NCBI GenBank assembly: GCA_963717705.1
Contig: CAVQWT010000002.1
Location: 804,277 to 868,276, forward strand
Origin: CAVQWT01 sp963717705
GTDB lineage: Bacteria; Pseudomonadota; Gammaproteobacteria; Burkholderiales; Casimicrobiaceae
Direction: 5' to 3'
Length of the DNA: 64,000 nucleotides
A program made the translations under genes and the position numbers. Numbering within the stretch: the stretch's first letter is position 1; each line of letters begins with the position of its first letter. Of this stretch, positions 26,570-35,053 are shown in pieces. Under the pieces are notes generated by a model that saw only the letters and a list, made by a program, of their open reading frames with translations, was not told the origin of the DNA and made no database searches.

Positions 26570-26956
26570 TCATTGTCCCACCGGCGGCTGCCAGAGCTCG
26601 ACCTTGTTGCCCTCCGGGTCGATCACCCATCCGAACTTGCCGTACTCCGAGTCCTCGGTCTTCTCCAGCACGCTGCAGCCCTCGCTGCGCAGCGCCTGCA
26701 GCAGGCCGTCCAGGTCGGCGACCCGGTAGTTGATCATGAACGGCGACCCGCTCGGCGCGAAGTGCTCGCCGCCCGCACTGCCGATCGACCAGATGGTCGT
26801 GCCCGTCGCGGGCTGGCCGGCGTCGTCGGTCCAGCGGAACGCAGTGCCGCCCCACTCCTGCACGTCGATGCCCAGGTGCGCCTTGTACCAGGCCCGCAGC
26901 GCGACCGGATCCACGGCATTGAAGAATATCCCGCCGATGCCCGTGACTCTCTTCAT
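26570..26956 (-). CDS. VOC-family (glyoxalase fold) protein
   Basis: 128 aa. GGIFFNAVDPVALRAWYKAHLGID, then MINYRVADLDGLLQALRSEG and GWVIDPEGNKVELWQP are the vicinal-oxygen-chelate repeats with the terminal E. Substrate unknown. ATG 26956. A 111-bp gap to the exporter gene contains nothing recognisable. Confidence 0.85.
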   Translation of the reverse strand: MKRVTGIGGIFFNAVDPVALRAWYKAHLGIDVQEWGGTAFRWTDDAGQPATGTTIWSIGSAGGEHFAPSGSPFMINYRVADLDGLLQALRSEGCSVLEKTEDSEYGKFGWVIDPEGNKVELWQPPVGQ

Positions 26957-27098
26957 CTGCGCCTCCCGGGGGTGACCAAAGGCGAAGCGTAGCGGACCGG
27001 GGCCGGTCGAATCAAGCCGACCGCCATCCCGGTGAACACTGTGCGCCTCCCACCGGCATCGCCCCGCGCGTGCTTCGCCGGCGCGCGTTCCCCGGCGC

Positions 27099-27710
27099 TC
27101 AGACCATCTTCAGCTGCCTGAAGCGCAGGTACAGCTCGCGGCACGCCCAGGCGTCGGTGGCTGCGTAGGTGATCTGCTGCGACGTCAGGTGGCGTGCCGC
27201 CCAGTTCGTCGTCTTCGCGCCTTTCGGAATGCGCGTGCCGAGGAACATCCCGGCGAGGTTGCGCACGCCGGTCTGCTTCAAGCCGTGGCGCTTCGCCACC
27301 TTGCCGAGATCCAGCACCGATCTTTCCTCGAACTCGACCAGCTTCTTCAGGTTGCGAATGTCGTCGGCCACCGAAACGCCCACCTTGATCACCTGTGCCG
27401 ACGACAGGATCTCCCGCATCGCGCCGGAGAAGTCCTGCTGCTGGACCTGCAGCAAGTACACGGCGCTCGCCGTGGCGAACTGCACGAGGGACGGCAGGTA
27501 GCTCTCGCCGGGCCTGAATGCGGGTCGCGTCTCGGTGTCGAAGCCGACGACGCTTTCCCCGCCGATGTCCTGCAGCGCGCGCTCGAGGTCCGCAGGTCCC
27601 GCGACGACGCACACCGGTCCCTCGTAGCGCCGGATCGGCAGCTCGCTCATTTCCTCGCGCGAGATGCTTCCCGTCGCGGCGTCCGGATGCGGGCCGTCGG
27701 GGTCGCGGTT
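27099..27710 (-). CDS. DEDDy 3'-5' exonuclease-domain protein (WRN/RNase D-like)
   Basis: 203 aa. Motif I VGFDTET, motif II region VGVSVADDIRNL and motif III TYAATDAWACRELY (Y-x3-D) give the four acidic residues and Tyr of a DEDDy exonuclease. The domain stands alone, similar to the ribonuclease D-type 3'-5' exonuclease. Probably acts on RNA or DNA ends. ATG 27710; an earlier in-frame start is possible. Confidence 0.85.
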   Translation of the reverse strand, partial: NRDPDGPHPDAATGSISREEMSELPIRRYEGPVCVVAGPADLERALQDIGGESVVGFDTETRPAFRPGESYLPSLVQFATASAVYLLQVQQQDFSGAMREILSSAQVIKVGVSVADDIRNLKKLVEFEERSVLDLGKVAKRHGLKQTGVRNLAGMFLGTRIPKGAKTTNWAARHLTSQQITYAATDAWACRELYLRFRQLKMV

Positions 27711-27779
27711 CATGAGCCGCCCCCGGTGCCTGCCCGGCACATCGCAGCCTCCCGTCGCGCTCGCGCGGCCCGCGAACGG

Positions 27780-28238
27780 CTACGCGCCATCCGGAATCTC
27801 CGGCTCGACGAGATGCGCAAGCAGCGACAGCGATTCCTGCCACCCGAGGTAGCAGAACTCCACCGGGATCGCCGGCGGAATCCCTTCCTGGACGATCTGC
27901 AGGTCGGTTCCGCAGGCAACCTTGCTCAGCGAGATCGTGACCTGCATCTCGCCCGGCAAGTTGGGGTCGTCGAACTGGTCGGTGTAACGGATCCGCTCGT
28001 GCGGCACGAGCTCGACGTACTTGCCGCCGAACGCGTGGCTCTTGCCGGTGCCGAAATTGGTGAACGACATCCGATAGCTGCCACCGGCGCGGGCGTCCAT
28101 GTGATGGACCTTGCCGACGAACCCGTGCGGGGGAATCCATTTGGTCATCGCGTCGGGATCGAGGAATGCCCGATAGACGCGTTCGGGTGGCGCACGCAGC
28201 ACGCGGTGAAGGCGGACGGTGTTGGCGGGGTCGGGCAC
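27780..28238 (-). CDS. SRPBCC/AHSA1-family protein
   Basis: 152 aa. HRVLRAPPERVYRAFLDPDAMTKWIPPHGF, GGSYRMSFTNF, LGWQESLSLLAHLVE are typical of the AHSA1/START-like ligand-binding fold. Function unknown; family members often act as toxin-responsive or lipid-binding proteins. Normal length. Confidence 0.8.
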   Translation of the reverse strand: MPDPANTVRLHRVLRAPPERVYRAFLDPDAMTKWIPPHGFVGKVHHMDARAGGSYRMSFTNFGTGKSHAFGGKYVELVPHERIRYTDQFDDPNLPGEMQVTISLSKVACGTDLQIVQEGIPPAIPVEFCYLGWQESLSLLAHLVEPEIPDGA

Positions 28239-28274
28239 GATCGGGTCCTCCGGTGAAGATGTTCGGGTGCAGTG

Positions 28275-28526
28275 TCACGCATCGCCCGAGCCGTGGTCGG
28301 GTTGCCGGTCGGCGACGCGCTCGTTTCCGCGCTTGTAGTTTCCGGTGGCGCGGGCCATCAACTGTTGCTGCGCAGCGAACGAAGCGCCGGCGATTTTGGC
28401 AAGAAATCGTCGTGCAGAATGGCCGCCGAGTACGGTCACCACGCGGCCGCCGCGCGAGATTGCGACCGCCTCGCCCTTGGTCGCGTGGAAGGAGAAGGAC
28501 AGATTCCCGCCGGCTTCCGGTTCCAT
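28275..28526 (-). CDS. Small conserved hypothetical protein
   Basis: 83 aa. The middle part GEAVAISRGGRVVTVLGG and AAQQQLMARATGNYKRGNER recall short uncharacterised proteobacterial proteins with a conserved ATGNYKRGNER-like end. It sits 10 bp after the GFA gene's 5'-distal end on the same strand. Assignment rests on remembered similarity. Confidence 0.55.
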   Translation of the reverse strand: MEPEAGGNLSFSFHATKGEAVAISRGGRVVTVLGGHSARRFLAKIAGASFAAQQQLMARATGNYKRGNERVADRQPDHGSGDA

Positions 28527-28536
28527 GGCTCCACCA

Positions 28537-28917
28537 TCAACGCTGGTTCTGCGGCAGGCCGTCCGCGATGTCGTAGTAGTCGCCCTTCTCGGCGACGAAG
28601 ATGTGCTTTCCCAGCCGGGTGCCCGTGGGCTGATCGAAGGCGCCCATGGCGACGCCGATCCAGTCCCTCCGGATCGGGTCCCAGAACAGTGACGAGCCGC
28701 ATCGGGAGCAGAAGCCCCGTCGCACCTTTTCGGACGAGCGGAACCAGGTGAGGTTGTCGGCGCCGTGGATCGTCAGGGCAGTGCGGGCGACGTCGGTGGA
28801 CGCGAAGAAATGGCCCGATTGCTTGCGGCATTGCGAGCAGTGGCAGGCATCGGGCGGGGGCAGCGCACCCGCAACCTCGAAACTCACCGCTCCGCAAAGG
28901 CAGGATCCCTTGTGCAT
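28537..28917 (-). CDS. GFA-family (CENP-V/DUF636) zinc protein
   Basis: 126 aa. Zinc-binding cysteines in GSCLCGAV, ACHCSQCRK and FCSRCGSSLFW define the glutathione-dependent-formaldehyde-activating (GFA) fold. Enzyme activity of most members is unproven. It closely resembles the cassette-borne GFA protein at 41226-41618. ATG 28917. Confidence 0.88.
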   Translation of the reverse strand: MHKGSCLCGAVSFEVAGALPPPDACHCSQCRKQSGHFFASTDVARTALTIHGADNLTWFRSSEKVRRGFCSRCGSSLFWDPIRRDWIGVAMGAFDQPTGTRLGKHIFVAEKGDYYDIADGLPQNQR

Positions 28918-28958
28918 GGCGCGCTCCTACGGCAGGGTTCTCTCCATCAGCCGCTCGA

Positions 28959-29684
28959 TCATGGCCACCCGCCGGTGAAATGGATCACCTGACCGGTGAC
29001 GAAGCCCGATCGCCCCGAGGCGAGGAACGCAATCAGCTCGCCCACCTCTTCCGGGGTGCCGAGGCGGCCCATCGGCACGACGGCGGCGATCTGCTCGCGG
29101 CCCTGCGGGTCGTCGATGAAGCGGGCGCGAGGGTAGTACATCTCGCTGTACAGGTAGTTGGGCGCGACCACGTTGACCTGGATGCCGAAGCTCGCCACCT
29201 CGCGCGACAGCGCCAGCGCAAACGCCGTCGCGCCGGCACGGATGGACGTCGGCACGGCGAAGCCGGGCTCGGGTCGCAGCGGTCGCGCCGAGGTCACGAA
29301 GACGAAGCTGCCGCTGCGTCGCTCCTTCATCCCCGGCAGCAGCAGCTGGGTGAGCTGCACGGGGAACATGAACACCGATTCGAACGTGCTTCGAAGGTCG
29401 TCCGGCGCGATCTCGCCGATGGGTGCGCGAGTGAGCGGATAGACGTCGTTCGACACCACGGCATCGACGTGGAACGCGCGATCGGCGAGCTCCTGGACCA
29501 GCGCGCCCGGGTCGGTGCCCTGCAGGCATTCGGCTCCGGGATGACTGCCGCGGAAACCGTCGCGCACGGCCGGATCGCGGAACGTGGGATCGTGGCAGAT
29601 CGGGCGCATCTGCTGCGCGAGCAGCACGTCGACTGCGCCGGGGCCGGCGTACTGGGTGACGTTGGTGACGAGGACCGTGCGCAT
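28959..29684 (-). CDS. Halohydrin-dehalogenase-like SDR protein with Tyr-to-Pro change
   Basis: 241 aa. It lacks the SDR glycine motif (N-terminus MRTVLVTNVTQYAGPGA) and aligns over its length with HheC-type halohydrin dehalogenases: CHDPTF, VSNDVY, VTSARPL, SIRAGATAFALALSREV, PNYLYSE, RLGTPEEVGELIAFLASG. By this alignment the catalytic Ser132 and Arg149 are kept, but the position of Tyr145 is Pro (AVPTSIRAG). Classical SDR or dehalogenase chemistry therefore looks impaired. ATG 29684. Confidence 0.8.
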   Translation of the reverse strand: MRTVLVTNVTQYAGPGAVDVLLAQQMRPICHDPTFRDPAVRDGFRGSHPGAECLQGTDPGALVQELADRAFHVDAVVSNDVYPLTRAPIGEIAPDDLRSTFESVFMFPVQLTQLLLPGMKERRSGSFVFVTSARPLRPEPGFAVPTSIRAGATAFALALSREVASFGIQVNVVAPNYLYSEMYYPRARFIDDPQGREQIAAVVPMGRLGTPEEVGELIAFLASGRSGFVTGQVIHFTGGWP

Positions 29685-29701
29685 GATCTTGTTTCCGGCG
29701 G

Positions 29702-30055
29702 TCAGTTGAAGCTCAGCTTGCCCTTCGGCTCGTCGCAGGCCGCCGTCCGCTCCCGCACGCCCGTGGCCTCGTTCATCAAAAGCCGCTTTTCATTGTAAGG
29801 CAGTGGGGCGTCGGGGACCTCGCCGGGACGCTTGCCGTGCGTCCACTCCGGAGGACAGATGGCGGTGCAGCTCGCGAAGCCGACGGTGCCGCCCTTGAGG
29901 CGCGGAAGTCCGATGGCGACCAGCGCGGGCGTGGAATCGGCGTCCAGCGGCTCGTGGCCGTGCAGTAGGATCCTGCACTCGAGATGCGGCAGCTTGAGCG
30001 CTTCGGGAAGGGGAACTGCAGCCTGCGGGACTGAATCGGCATGGCAGGGCTGCGG
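29702..30055 (-). pseudogene. Open reading region lacking a start, in frame behind the DUF202 stop
   Basis: About 117 sense codons with strong GC3, ending at TGA 29702-29704, run in the same frame directly after the TAG stop of the DUF202 gene (30056-30058). Peptides include ALVAIGLPRLKGGTVGF and CTAICPPEWTHGKRPG. No ATG, GTG or TTG occurs until close to the 3' end. It may be a 5'-truncated gene, or one product with the DUF202 protein made by stop readthrough or before a nonsense mutation. Confidence 0.4.
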
Positions 30056-30424
30056 CTAGACGGCGAGGTACAGCGCGAGTACGAGGCCAAGGAGCCCGAG
30101 CGCCGCCGCCACGACCAGGGGAAAAGCGCGATTGATCGAGGCAGGGAGATCGGAAACCGGGAGCGACAGGACGAAATGCCGATGCTGGCGGGCGGCGAAG
30201 AGGATGGCGACCGCGCCCAGGACGACCAGCGCGATGCCGACGAATCCGGACAGGTGGGGTGTGGCGTCGACGGCGGCGGTCGGCAGGCCCCGCTGCGCCG
30301 CGAGAAGGCCGAGGAACAGCCCGAACCGTGCGACGACGAAGCCAAAGCCCATGACGGTGAGCCCCGTCCGGATCCACGCGAGAAGCGTGCGCTCGGCGGC
30401 GAAGTAGACGCGGGGATCCGACAT
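30056..30424 (-). CDS. DUF202 (YidH-type) membrane protein
   Basis: 122 aa with three hydrophobic segments. The N-terminal FAAERTLLAWIRTGLTVMGFGFVVARFG is the DUF202 signature. Function unknown. Start ATG 30424 follows GGACACGTC. The frame continues open beyond its TAG stop. Confidence 0.85.
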   Translation of the reverse strand: MSDPRVYFAAERTLLAWIRTGLTVMGFGFVVARFGLFLGLLAAQRGLPTAAVDATPHLSGFVGIALVVLGAVAILFAARQHRHFVLSLPVSDLPASINRAFPLVVAAALGLLGLVLALYLAV

Positions 30425-30494
30425 GACGTGTCCTTGGGGTGGGTGCGACGGCGGTTCGACTTCGAGGCCGAAAGGGTGTCGGAGCTGCGGCGCC

Positions 30495-31295
30495 TCATTG
30501 CGCCCGGAAGACGCCCCGGACCAGCCGGACCTGGCCCTCCCGGAGGCTGCGCTGCGCGTTCGCGGCCTTTTGCGCAAGATTCTCGACGTACACCCCCAGG
30601 GTCAGCGGACTCGGCGCCGCGTCCGCGGTGGTCCTGCTAAGGTGCGCGTCGCTGGTGTCCTCGAGCAGCTCGGCGACGAATCCGTGCTCCCCGAGAACCG
30701 AGCGCATCGCCTCGACGGAGAACAGGAAGCTGTCGGCAGGGTCGGTGGCCCACGGCAGCGGAAAGTACGACGTGGCCGTTTCTCCTGCGGCCAGCTCCTG
30801 AAACGCGTACCGGCCGCCCGGCTTGAGGACCCGGTGGATCTCCCCGTAGAGCTTCCCCTTGTCCGCGATGTTCATGCCGACATTCTGCATCCAGACCACG
30901 TCGAACGCAGCGTCGGGAAACGGCAGGTCGAGGGCGCTCCCCTGCAGCACCGCGATCCGGTCGTCGAGCCCCGTCAGCCGATTCAGCAGCATCGCGCCGG
31001 CGCAGAAATCGCTCGAGAGCTCGATGCAGTCGACGCGGCAGCCCGCCGTTGAAGCGAGCAGCCGCGCGGGTCCGGCCAGCCCGGCGCCGATGTCGAGGAC
31101 GCGGTCTTCGGCCCGGATCCGCGCGAGCCCGAGCAGCTCGCGTGAAGCGCGGACTCCGCCGGTGTGGAAATGGTCGAGCGCCCCCAGCTCGTCCGCCGAC
31201 AGTCGCCGCTCGGGAACCAGTCCGGCCGCACGGAGGGCTGCCAGGATCCGTGCCTCGATGTCGCGGGCCGAATAGTGTGCTTCCAGACCGGCCAT
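30495..31295 (-). CDS. Class I SAM-dependent methyltransferase
   Basis: 266 aa. VLDIGAGLAGPARLLASTAGC (motif I), VDCIELS (motif II), DAAFDVVWMQNVGMNIADK and EIHRVLKPGGRYAFQE (motifs IV-VI) place it with ubiquinone/sterol-type small-molecule methyltransferases. ATG 31295. Substrate unknown. Confidence 0.88.
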   Translation of the reverse strand: MAGLEAHYSARDIEARILAALRAAGLVPERRLSADELGALDHFHTGGVRASRELLGLARIRAEDRVLDIGAGLAGPARLLASTAGCRVDCIELSSDFCAGAMLLNRLTGLDDRIAVLQGSALDLPFPDAAFDVVWMQNVGMNIADKGKLYGEIHRVLKPGGRYAFQELAAGETATSYFPLPWATDPADSFLFSVEAMRSVLGEHGFVAELLEDTSDAHLSRTTADAAPSPLTLGVYVENLAQKAANAQRSLREGQVRLVRGVFRAQ

Positions 31296-31402
31296 GAACG
31301 GCCCCTCCTCGCGAGCCGAAACGTTCGGCGCATGATACGGCGTTTGCGGCCGCGGCGAGTTCGATCTTGGGGGTTGCGCTCGTCGCGCCGCTCGACCAGG
31401 GG

Positions 31403-32050
31403 TCAGCCGCGCTCGTCGCGGGCCGCCTTGGCCGCCGGCTGCTTGAGCCTGCGCTCGTATGACTGCAGGGCGCGGTACGACACGATCCGCCGCTGGCGGT
31501 ACTGCGCATAGAGATCGATGAACTCCTCGATGGTGCCGTGCGGTCCCGCGATATGACCGGGGCGCTTCGAGTCCGCAAAGAAGTACAGCTGACCATCGTG
31601 CTCGAACATGACGAGCCAGTGGCGGCGCAGCGTGTTCCCGGAAACCACCACCGGATCGAATTCGATCATGAGGTATGTCGCGTTGGCTGCCGGTGCCACG
31701 GCGCGCAAGGTCTCCACCGCAAAGCGCGCCAGGTCCACGCACACGCCGGCCGGTCGGTCGAAGAACGCCTCGGGTTGGTAAATCCGGACGCTCGGGCCGA
31801 GTGCGCGCTGGCTCTCCGAGAGCTTCATGGCGCGGTCGTGGTCGTACTCGAAGCGCGCACCGATCCAAGCGTTGACTTCCGTGGGGCTGCGCCACTTCCC
31901 GATTGCCTCCGCATACGAGGCCGGCAGGTCCACCGCGCCCTGGTGCGGCGGTCGCGAATCAGGAGCGTCGGACGCGGGATCTCCGGCGGGAGGGACCATC
32001 GCGCATGCGATCAGTGCGAATGCCGCGAGAGACGACAGGAGTGGCCGCAT
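31403..32050 (-). CDS. Transglutaminase-like lipoprotein
   Basis: 215 aa. Signal with lipobox-like LIAC (C16), then a transglutaminase-like (papain-fold) core with apparent triad C104 (GVCVDLARF), H144 (RRHWLVMF) and D160 (FADSKRPG). Bacterial members are cysteine proteases or amide-modifying enzymes in the periplasm. ATG 32050; 15 bp from the DUF1801 gene stop. Confidence 0.75.
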   Translation of the reverse strand: MRPLLSSLAAFALIACAMVPPAGDPASDAPDSRPPHQGAVDLPASYAEAIGKWRSPTEVNAWIGARFEYDHDRAMKLSESQRALGPSVRIYQPEAFFDRPAGVCVDLARFAVETLRAVAPAANATYLMIEFDPVVVSGNTLRRHWLVMFEHDGQLYFFADSKRPGHIAGPHGTIEEFIDLYAQYRQRRIVSYRALQSYERRLKQPAAKAARDERG

Positions 32051-32065
32051 GGCGCCGCGAAGGCT

Positions 32066-32476
32066 TCAGGTTCCCGGTCCGCGCCGCACGGCTGCCTTGG
32101 TGCGCCTGGCCGCCGCCTTTGCGAGGTTCTGCTTCAGGCGAAGCGCGGTGATGCGGGCGATGAGGTCGTACGGGATCGGCTGGTCGAGCGGAAACCGAAG
32201 ATTCCCCTTCTCTCCCGCATAGGGCGCAATGGCCCTCTCGATGTCGGTATCGCCGGTGATGGGTGGATAGAGGCCGATGTGGTTCCTGAATGCCGCGAAG
32301 TACACCAGGACGCCGTCCTGCTTGAGCGCGGGCATGCGGTAGCTGATGACTTCCTCCGCCTCCGGCGCCACCTTGCGCACGACGTGGCGCACCCGCTGGA
32401 GGATTGCCTGCACTTCCGGCGGGAAGGCGGCGATGTACTCGTCTACCGCCGTCAACGCAGCTGGACTGGTTTCCAT
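32066..32476 (-). CDS. DUF1801 (YdhG-like) protein
   Basis: 136 aa. TAVDEYIAAFPPEVQAILQRVRHVVRKVAPEAEEVISYRMPAL followed by FAAFRNHIGLYP is the DUF1801 pattern, a fold related to frataxin-like/iron-chaperone proteins. Lys/Arg-rich tail. Function unknown. ATG 32476. Confidence 0.85.
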   Translation of the reverse strand: METSPAALTAVDEYIAAFPPEVQAILQRVRHVVRKVAPEAEEVISYRMPALKQDGVLVYFAAFRNHIGLYPPITGDTDIERAIAPYAGEKGNLRFPLDQPIPYDLIARITALRLKQNLAKAAARRTKAAVRRGPGT

Positions 32477-32534
32477 GAAGGCCCCGGCGGTATCCTTTCG
32501 TGGGAGTCGGGCCGCACTGCGCGTTGCGAACCGC

Positions 32535-32924
32535 TCAGAACCACAGGTCTCGTACGCAGCGCCCGTCCCGCGGCAGGTCTTCCCACTTGTCGAGTCCGTC
32601 GAAGTGATCGATCGGCAGATGGGCGATGGGTCCCGGCTCGGTCAGGCGCAGGTTGACCGCGATTCGGCGGCGACCTTCCTGGTTCGGTTCCAGTGATCGC
32701 CAGTAGGCGACGCAGCCGCACTCCGGGCAGAAATGAAATCCGATCGAGTCACCCCGGACATAAGCCTTGGTCGGGCCCGAGACATGGATGCCCTCCCCTT
32801 CGTAGTCGTACGCCCACAGCGCGCCGTATCGGCGACAGATCGTGCAGTTGCATGCTGTCGCGGACTCCGGAAGTGCCCGAAACGTCCACTGAACCGATTT
32901 GCAGTGACATGAACCCTGGATCAT
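32535..32924 (-). CDS. GFA-family zinc protein
   Basis: 129 aa. GSCHCKSVQWTF, CNCTICRRYGALW and FCPECGCVAYW carry the zinc cysteines of the GFA fold. It differs clearly from the other GFA proteins in the window. The 140 bp upstream to the DUF3052 gene carry no clear attC. Confidence 0.85.
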   Translation of the reverse strand: MIQGSCHCKSVQWTFRALPESATACNCTICRRYGALWAYDYEGEGIHVSGPTKAYVRGDSIGFHFCPECGCVAYWRSLEPNQEGRRRIAVNLRLTEPGPIAHLPIDHFDGLDKWEDLPRDGRCVRDLWF

Positions 32925-33065
32925 CTTCGGCGCTCGCTTCAGGGAGTCGGACAGATCTTCGCTCGCGGAATCGCTGCCGGGCCAGGCGCGGCGTGCGAGC
33001 GTTCTGTCAGGCTCAGCGGGACGATAACTCGATAGGCTTCCCGTGCCAAGCGGGCGGCGCTCCGC

Positions 33066-33500
33066 TCAAACGATCAGCCGGGCCGCGCTCTTCACTCGCA
33101 ACTCCTTGCGGACGACGAGTTTGAGACCGGACCACACTTCACTGACCGCGCAGACCTTGACGTCGACGAAGCCCAGCGGCAGCGCGACCTCCCGAATGGT
33201 GTCTTCGGTGACCGTGGTGGGTACCCTGGACGCCTTCTTCGGCCAGGATATCCAGACCGCGGCCTCGGGGCCAAGCCCGGATCGAAGACCCTTCAACTGT
33301 GCGGAAAGCGCCTCGCGCTCCGTGACGAAGACATGAACGAGCGATGCTGTCTTCGTGGGCGAGGCAAGCCGCACCGCGCCGGGCGGAAGTGGGCCGAGCA
33401 GCGTCGCGTAGTCGTGTGGTTCGCCAAGTACGACCAACCGTGTGGAGTGGGTGATCCCGAGCTTCTTCGACAGTGGTGTTCCGGAGTAGCCAGCTGGCAC
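33066..33500 (-). CDS. DUF3052 protein
   Basis: 144 aa. PAGYSGTPLSKKLGI at the start, WISWPKKASRVPTTVTEDTIREVALPLGFVDVKVCAV and WSGLKLVVRKEL at the end are typical of DUF3052. Start is GTG 33500, chosen because the family begins exactly there. Function unknown. It lies at the far end of the integron region, but no clear attC flanks it. Confidence 0.85.
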   Translation of the reverse strand: MPAGYSGTPLSKKLGITHSTRLVVLGEPHDYATLLGPLPPGAVRLASPTKTASLVHVFVTEREALSAQLKGLRSGLGPEAAVWISWPKKASRVPTTVTEDTIREVALPLGFVDVKVCAVSEVWSGLKLVVRKELRVKSAARLIV

Positions 33501-33526
33501 GACGCCTCCTGTGCGGCCCGGAAGGC

Positions 33527-33925
33527 CTAGGGGACTGGTTGAGACACCTCGGTGGCCTGTGACCAGACGGCCTGCCACCCGCTGGCGCGACGCTCGTAGA
33601 TGTCCGTGTGCCAGCACACGACCACCCGGCCGGAGGGAAACTGCAGTCGTGCGAGATAGCGAACGACCGCCATCTGCTCCGACAGGCGAACGGACATGGA
33701 GTCGATTCCCCAGGCGACATAGAACGGCGCGGCTCTGATGGCGTCGAGATAGTCCTGCCGCGAGAAGACCTTGCCGGCGGGCGTGACGAGCTCGTACTCG
33801 GGGGCGTGCAGCGCCTCGAAGGCCACGAGATCGCGGTCGACCAGGGCGCGCGTCCGCGCTTCCTCGAGTTCGCGGAAGAACTGCTCGGTTGGCGCCCGGT
33901 CCTGGTTTGGAATCGGCATGTGCAT
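33527..33925 (-). CDS. NTF2-like (DUF4440-type) protein
   Basis: 132 aa. FFRELEEARTRALVDRDLVAFEALHAPEYELVTPAGKVFSRQDYL and WHTDIYERRASGWQAVWSQATEV match DUF4440/SnoaL-like proteins. Starts ATG 33925 and 33919 are both possible. Function unknown. Confidence 0.8.
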   Translation of the reverse strand: MHMPIPNQDRAPTEQFFRELEEARTRALVDRDLVAFEALHAPEYELVTPAGKVFSRQDYLDAIRAAPFYVAWGIDSMSVRLSEQMAVVRYLARLQFPSGRVVVCWHTDIYERRASGWQAVWSQATEVSQPVP

Positions 33926-33945
33926 GGATAGGCGTGGCGCCGGCG

Positions 33946-33972
33946 GCCTGGCGTTCGACCGGAATTCAGTAA
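33946..33972 (-). repeat. Degenerate attC remnant
   Basis: GCCTGGCGTTCGACCGG resembles the left part of the array's attC sites (GCCTGACGTTCGA), but no right-hand core follows. It ends the DUF4188 gene and may be the outermost trace of the cassette array. Confidence 0.3.
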
Positions 33973-34478
33973 AGCTCCGCTTCGGAGTTGCCATCGGGCT
34001 GCGAAGGTTCGGGACCGGCGCGGAGCGCCCGGCGTCGCGCGGAGAACGATGAACCGCGCGCGGCGGCCGCAGGCGCGAAGGCCTGAAAGCCGACCGCCTT
34101 CGGCACGTCGTCGTAGATCGCCTCCATGCCCCCGCCCATGAAGTAGGTCTCGTGCCAGAAGCCCGTGCCGCCGGAGTCCTTGATGAACGCCCGCCACCAG
34201 TCGCGATGTGGCGGCGACCGGGTCCAGCGTTCCATGGACTCGAAGTCCCTCCAATACCAGCGCATGCCGACGTGGAAGGGGAACACGCCGTAGATGATGT
34301 TGTTCTCGAAGTGAAGAAGTCCCTCCGGCTTTCGGTCACCGGCCTTCTGAATCTGCGGACCGAGACCGAGGACGGTCCGGATCCCGGCGAGCGCATTGAC
34401 GCGCATGCCCAGATAGATGACCACGAGCCCGGGAAAGGCGGACAGATCGACGGTCTGCCGGTTGACGGATGTCTTCAT
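33966..34478 (-). CDS. DUF4188-like protein (cassette gene)
   Basis: 170 aa. FPGLVVIYLGMRVNALAGIRTVLGLG, HFENNIIYGVFPFHVGMRWYWRDFESMERW and SGGTGFWHETYFMGGGMEAIYDD match the DUF4188 family, a ferredoxin-like fold related to aldoxime dehydratase-type proteins. The last 30 residues look non-homologous and may derive from attC read-through. ATG 34478 with GGAGCGGGGTC upstream. Confidence 0.8.
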   Translation of the reverse strand: MKTSVNRQTVDLSAFPGLVVIYLGMRVNALAGIRTVLGLGPQIQKAGDRKPEGLLHFENNIIYGVFPFHVGMRWYWRDFESMERWTRSPPHRDWWRAFIKDSGGTGFWHETYFMGGGMEAIYDDVPKAVGFQAFAPAAAARGSSFSARRRALRAGPEPSQPDGNSEAELY

Positions 34479-34539
34479 GACCCCGCTCCTTCCGCGTTGA
34501 CCGGCGAACCAGCCGCAGTATGCCTCGGGTAGCTTTGCC

Positions 34540-34627
34540 GCCTGACCCCTCGATCGAGCGGAGCGTCGACCCGGCTGCGGGCACGCAGTGTCGGCGATGA
34601 GACGTCCGGTGGAACGGCTGGTCGGGC
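34540..34627 (-). repeat. attC site of the DUF4188-side cassette boundary (GAC/GTC type)
   Basis: Left core GCCTGAC (34540-34546), right core GTCGGGC (34621-34627), 88 bp. The triplet differs from the canonical AAC/GTT. It follows the 3' end of the SnoaL-like gene. Confidence 0.6.
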
Positions 34628-34637
34628 GCCATCGTCT

Positions 34638-35027
34638 TCACTGACCGGACTGAAGCATTGCCGCCATCTTCTGGTGGATGAGGTTGATCGCCTTCAGCGG
34701 TCTCAGCATGACCTTGAAGTCGACGATCTGCCCGGCGTCGTTCCATCGAATGACGTCGACGCCGTTGACCAGGATTCCGTCGATCTCGGTCTCGAACTCC
34801 AGCATGGCGTCCGACGCGCCGACGATTTCGCGCACGTACCGGAACGTAGGGTTGAAGAAGACGTGGAACGCTGCGGTCAGGTACGTGGCGGTCAGCTTCC
34901 TGCCTCTTTGCGGCGCGTGAACGACGGGCGAATGGAAGACCACATCATCCGCGAGCAAGGCGTTCAGGCCACTGGAGTCTTGCGTGCGCACGAGGCGATG
35001 CCAGGTTTCAAGAGTTGAATTGCCCAC
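34638..35027 (-). CDS. SnoaL/NTF2-like protein (cassette gene)
   Basis: 129 aa. TWHRLVRTQDSSGLNALLADDVVFHSPVVH and FEIDGILVNGVDVIRW-like strands are typical of a nuclear-transport-factor-2 fold. Start is GTG 35027, about 27 bp from the cassette boundary. Function unknown. Confidence 0.8.
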   Translation of the reverse strand: MGNSTLETWHRLVRTQDSSGLNALLADDVVFHSPVVHAPQRGRKLTATYLTAAFHVFFNPTFRYVREIVGASDAMLEFETEIDGILVNGVDVIRWNDAGQIVDFKVMLRPLKAINLIHQKMAAMLQSGQ

Positions 35028-35053
35028 TGAGTACCTGCGAAAGTTGGTTTGAC

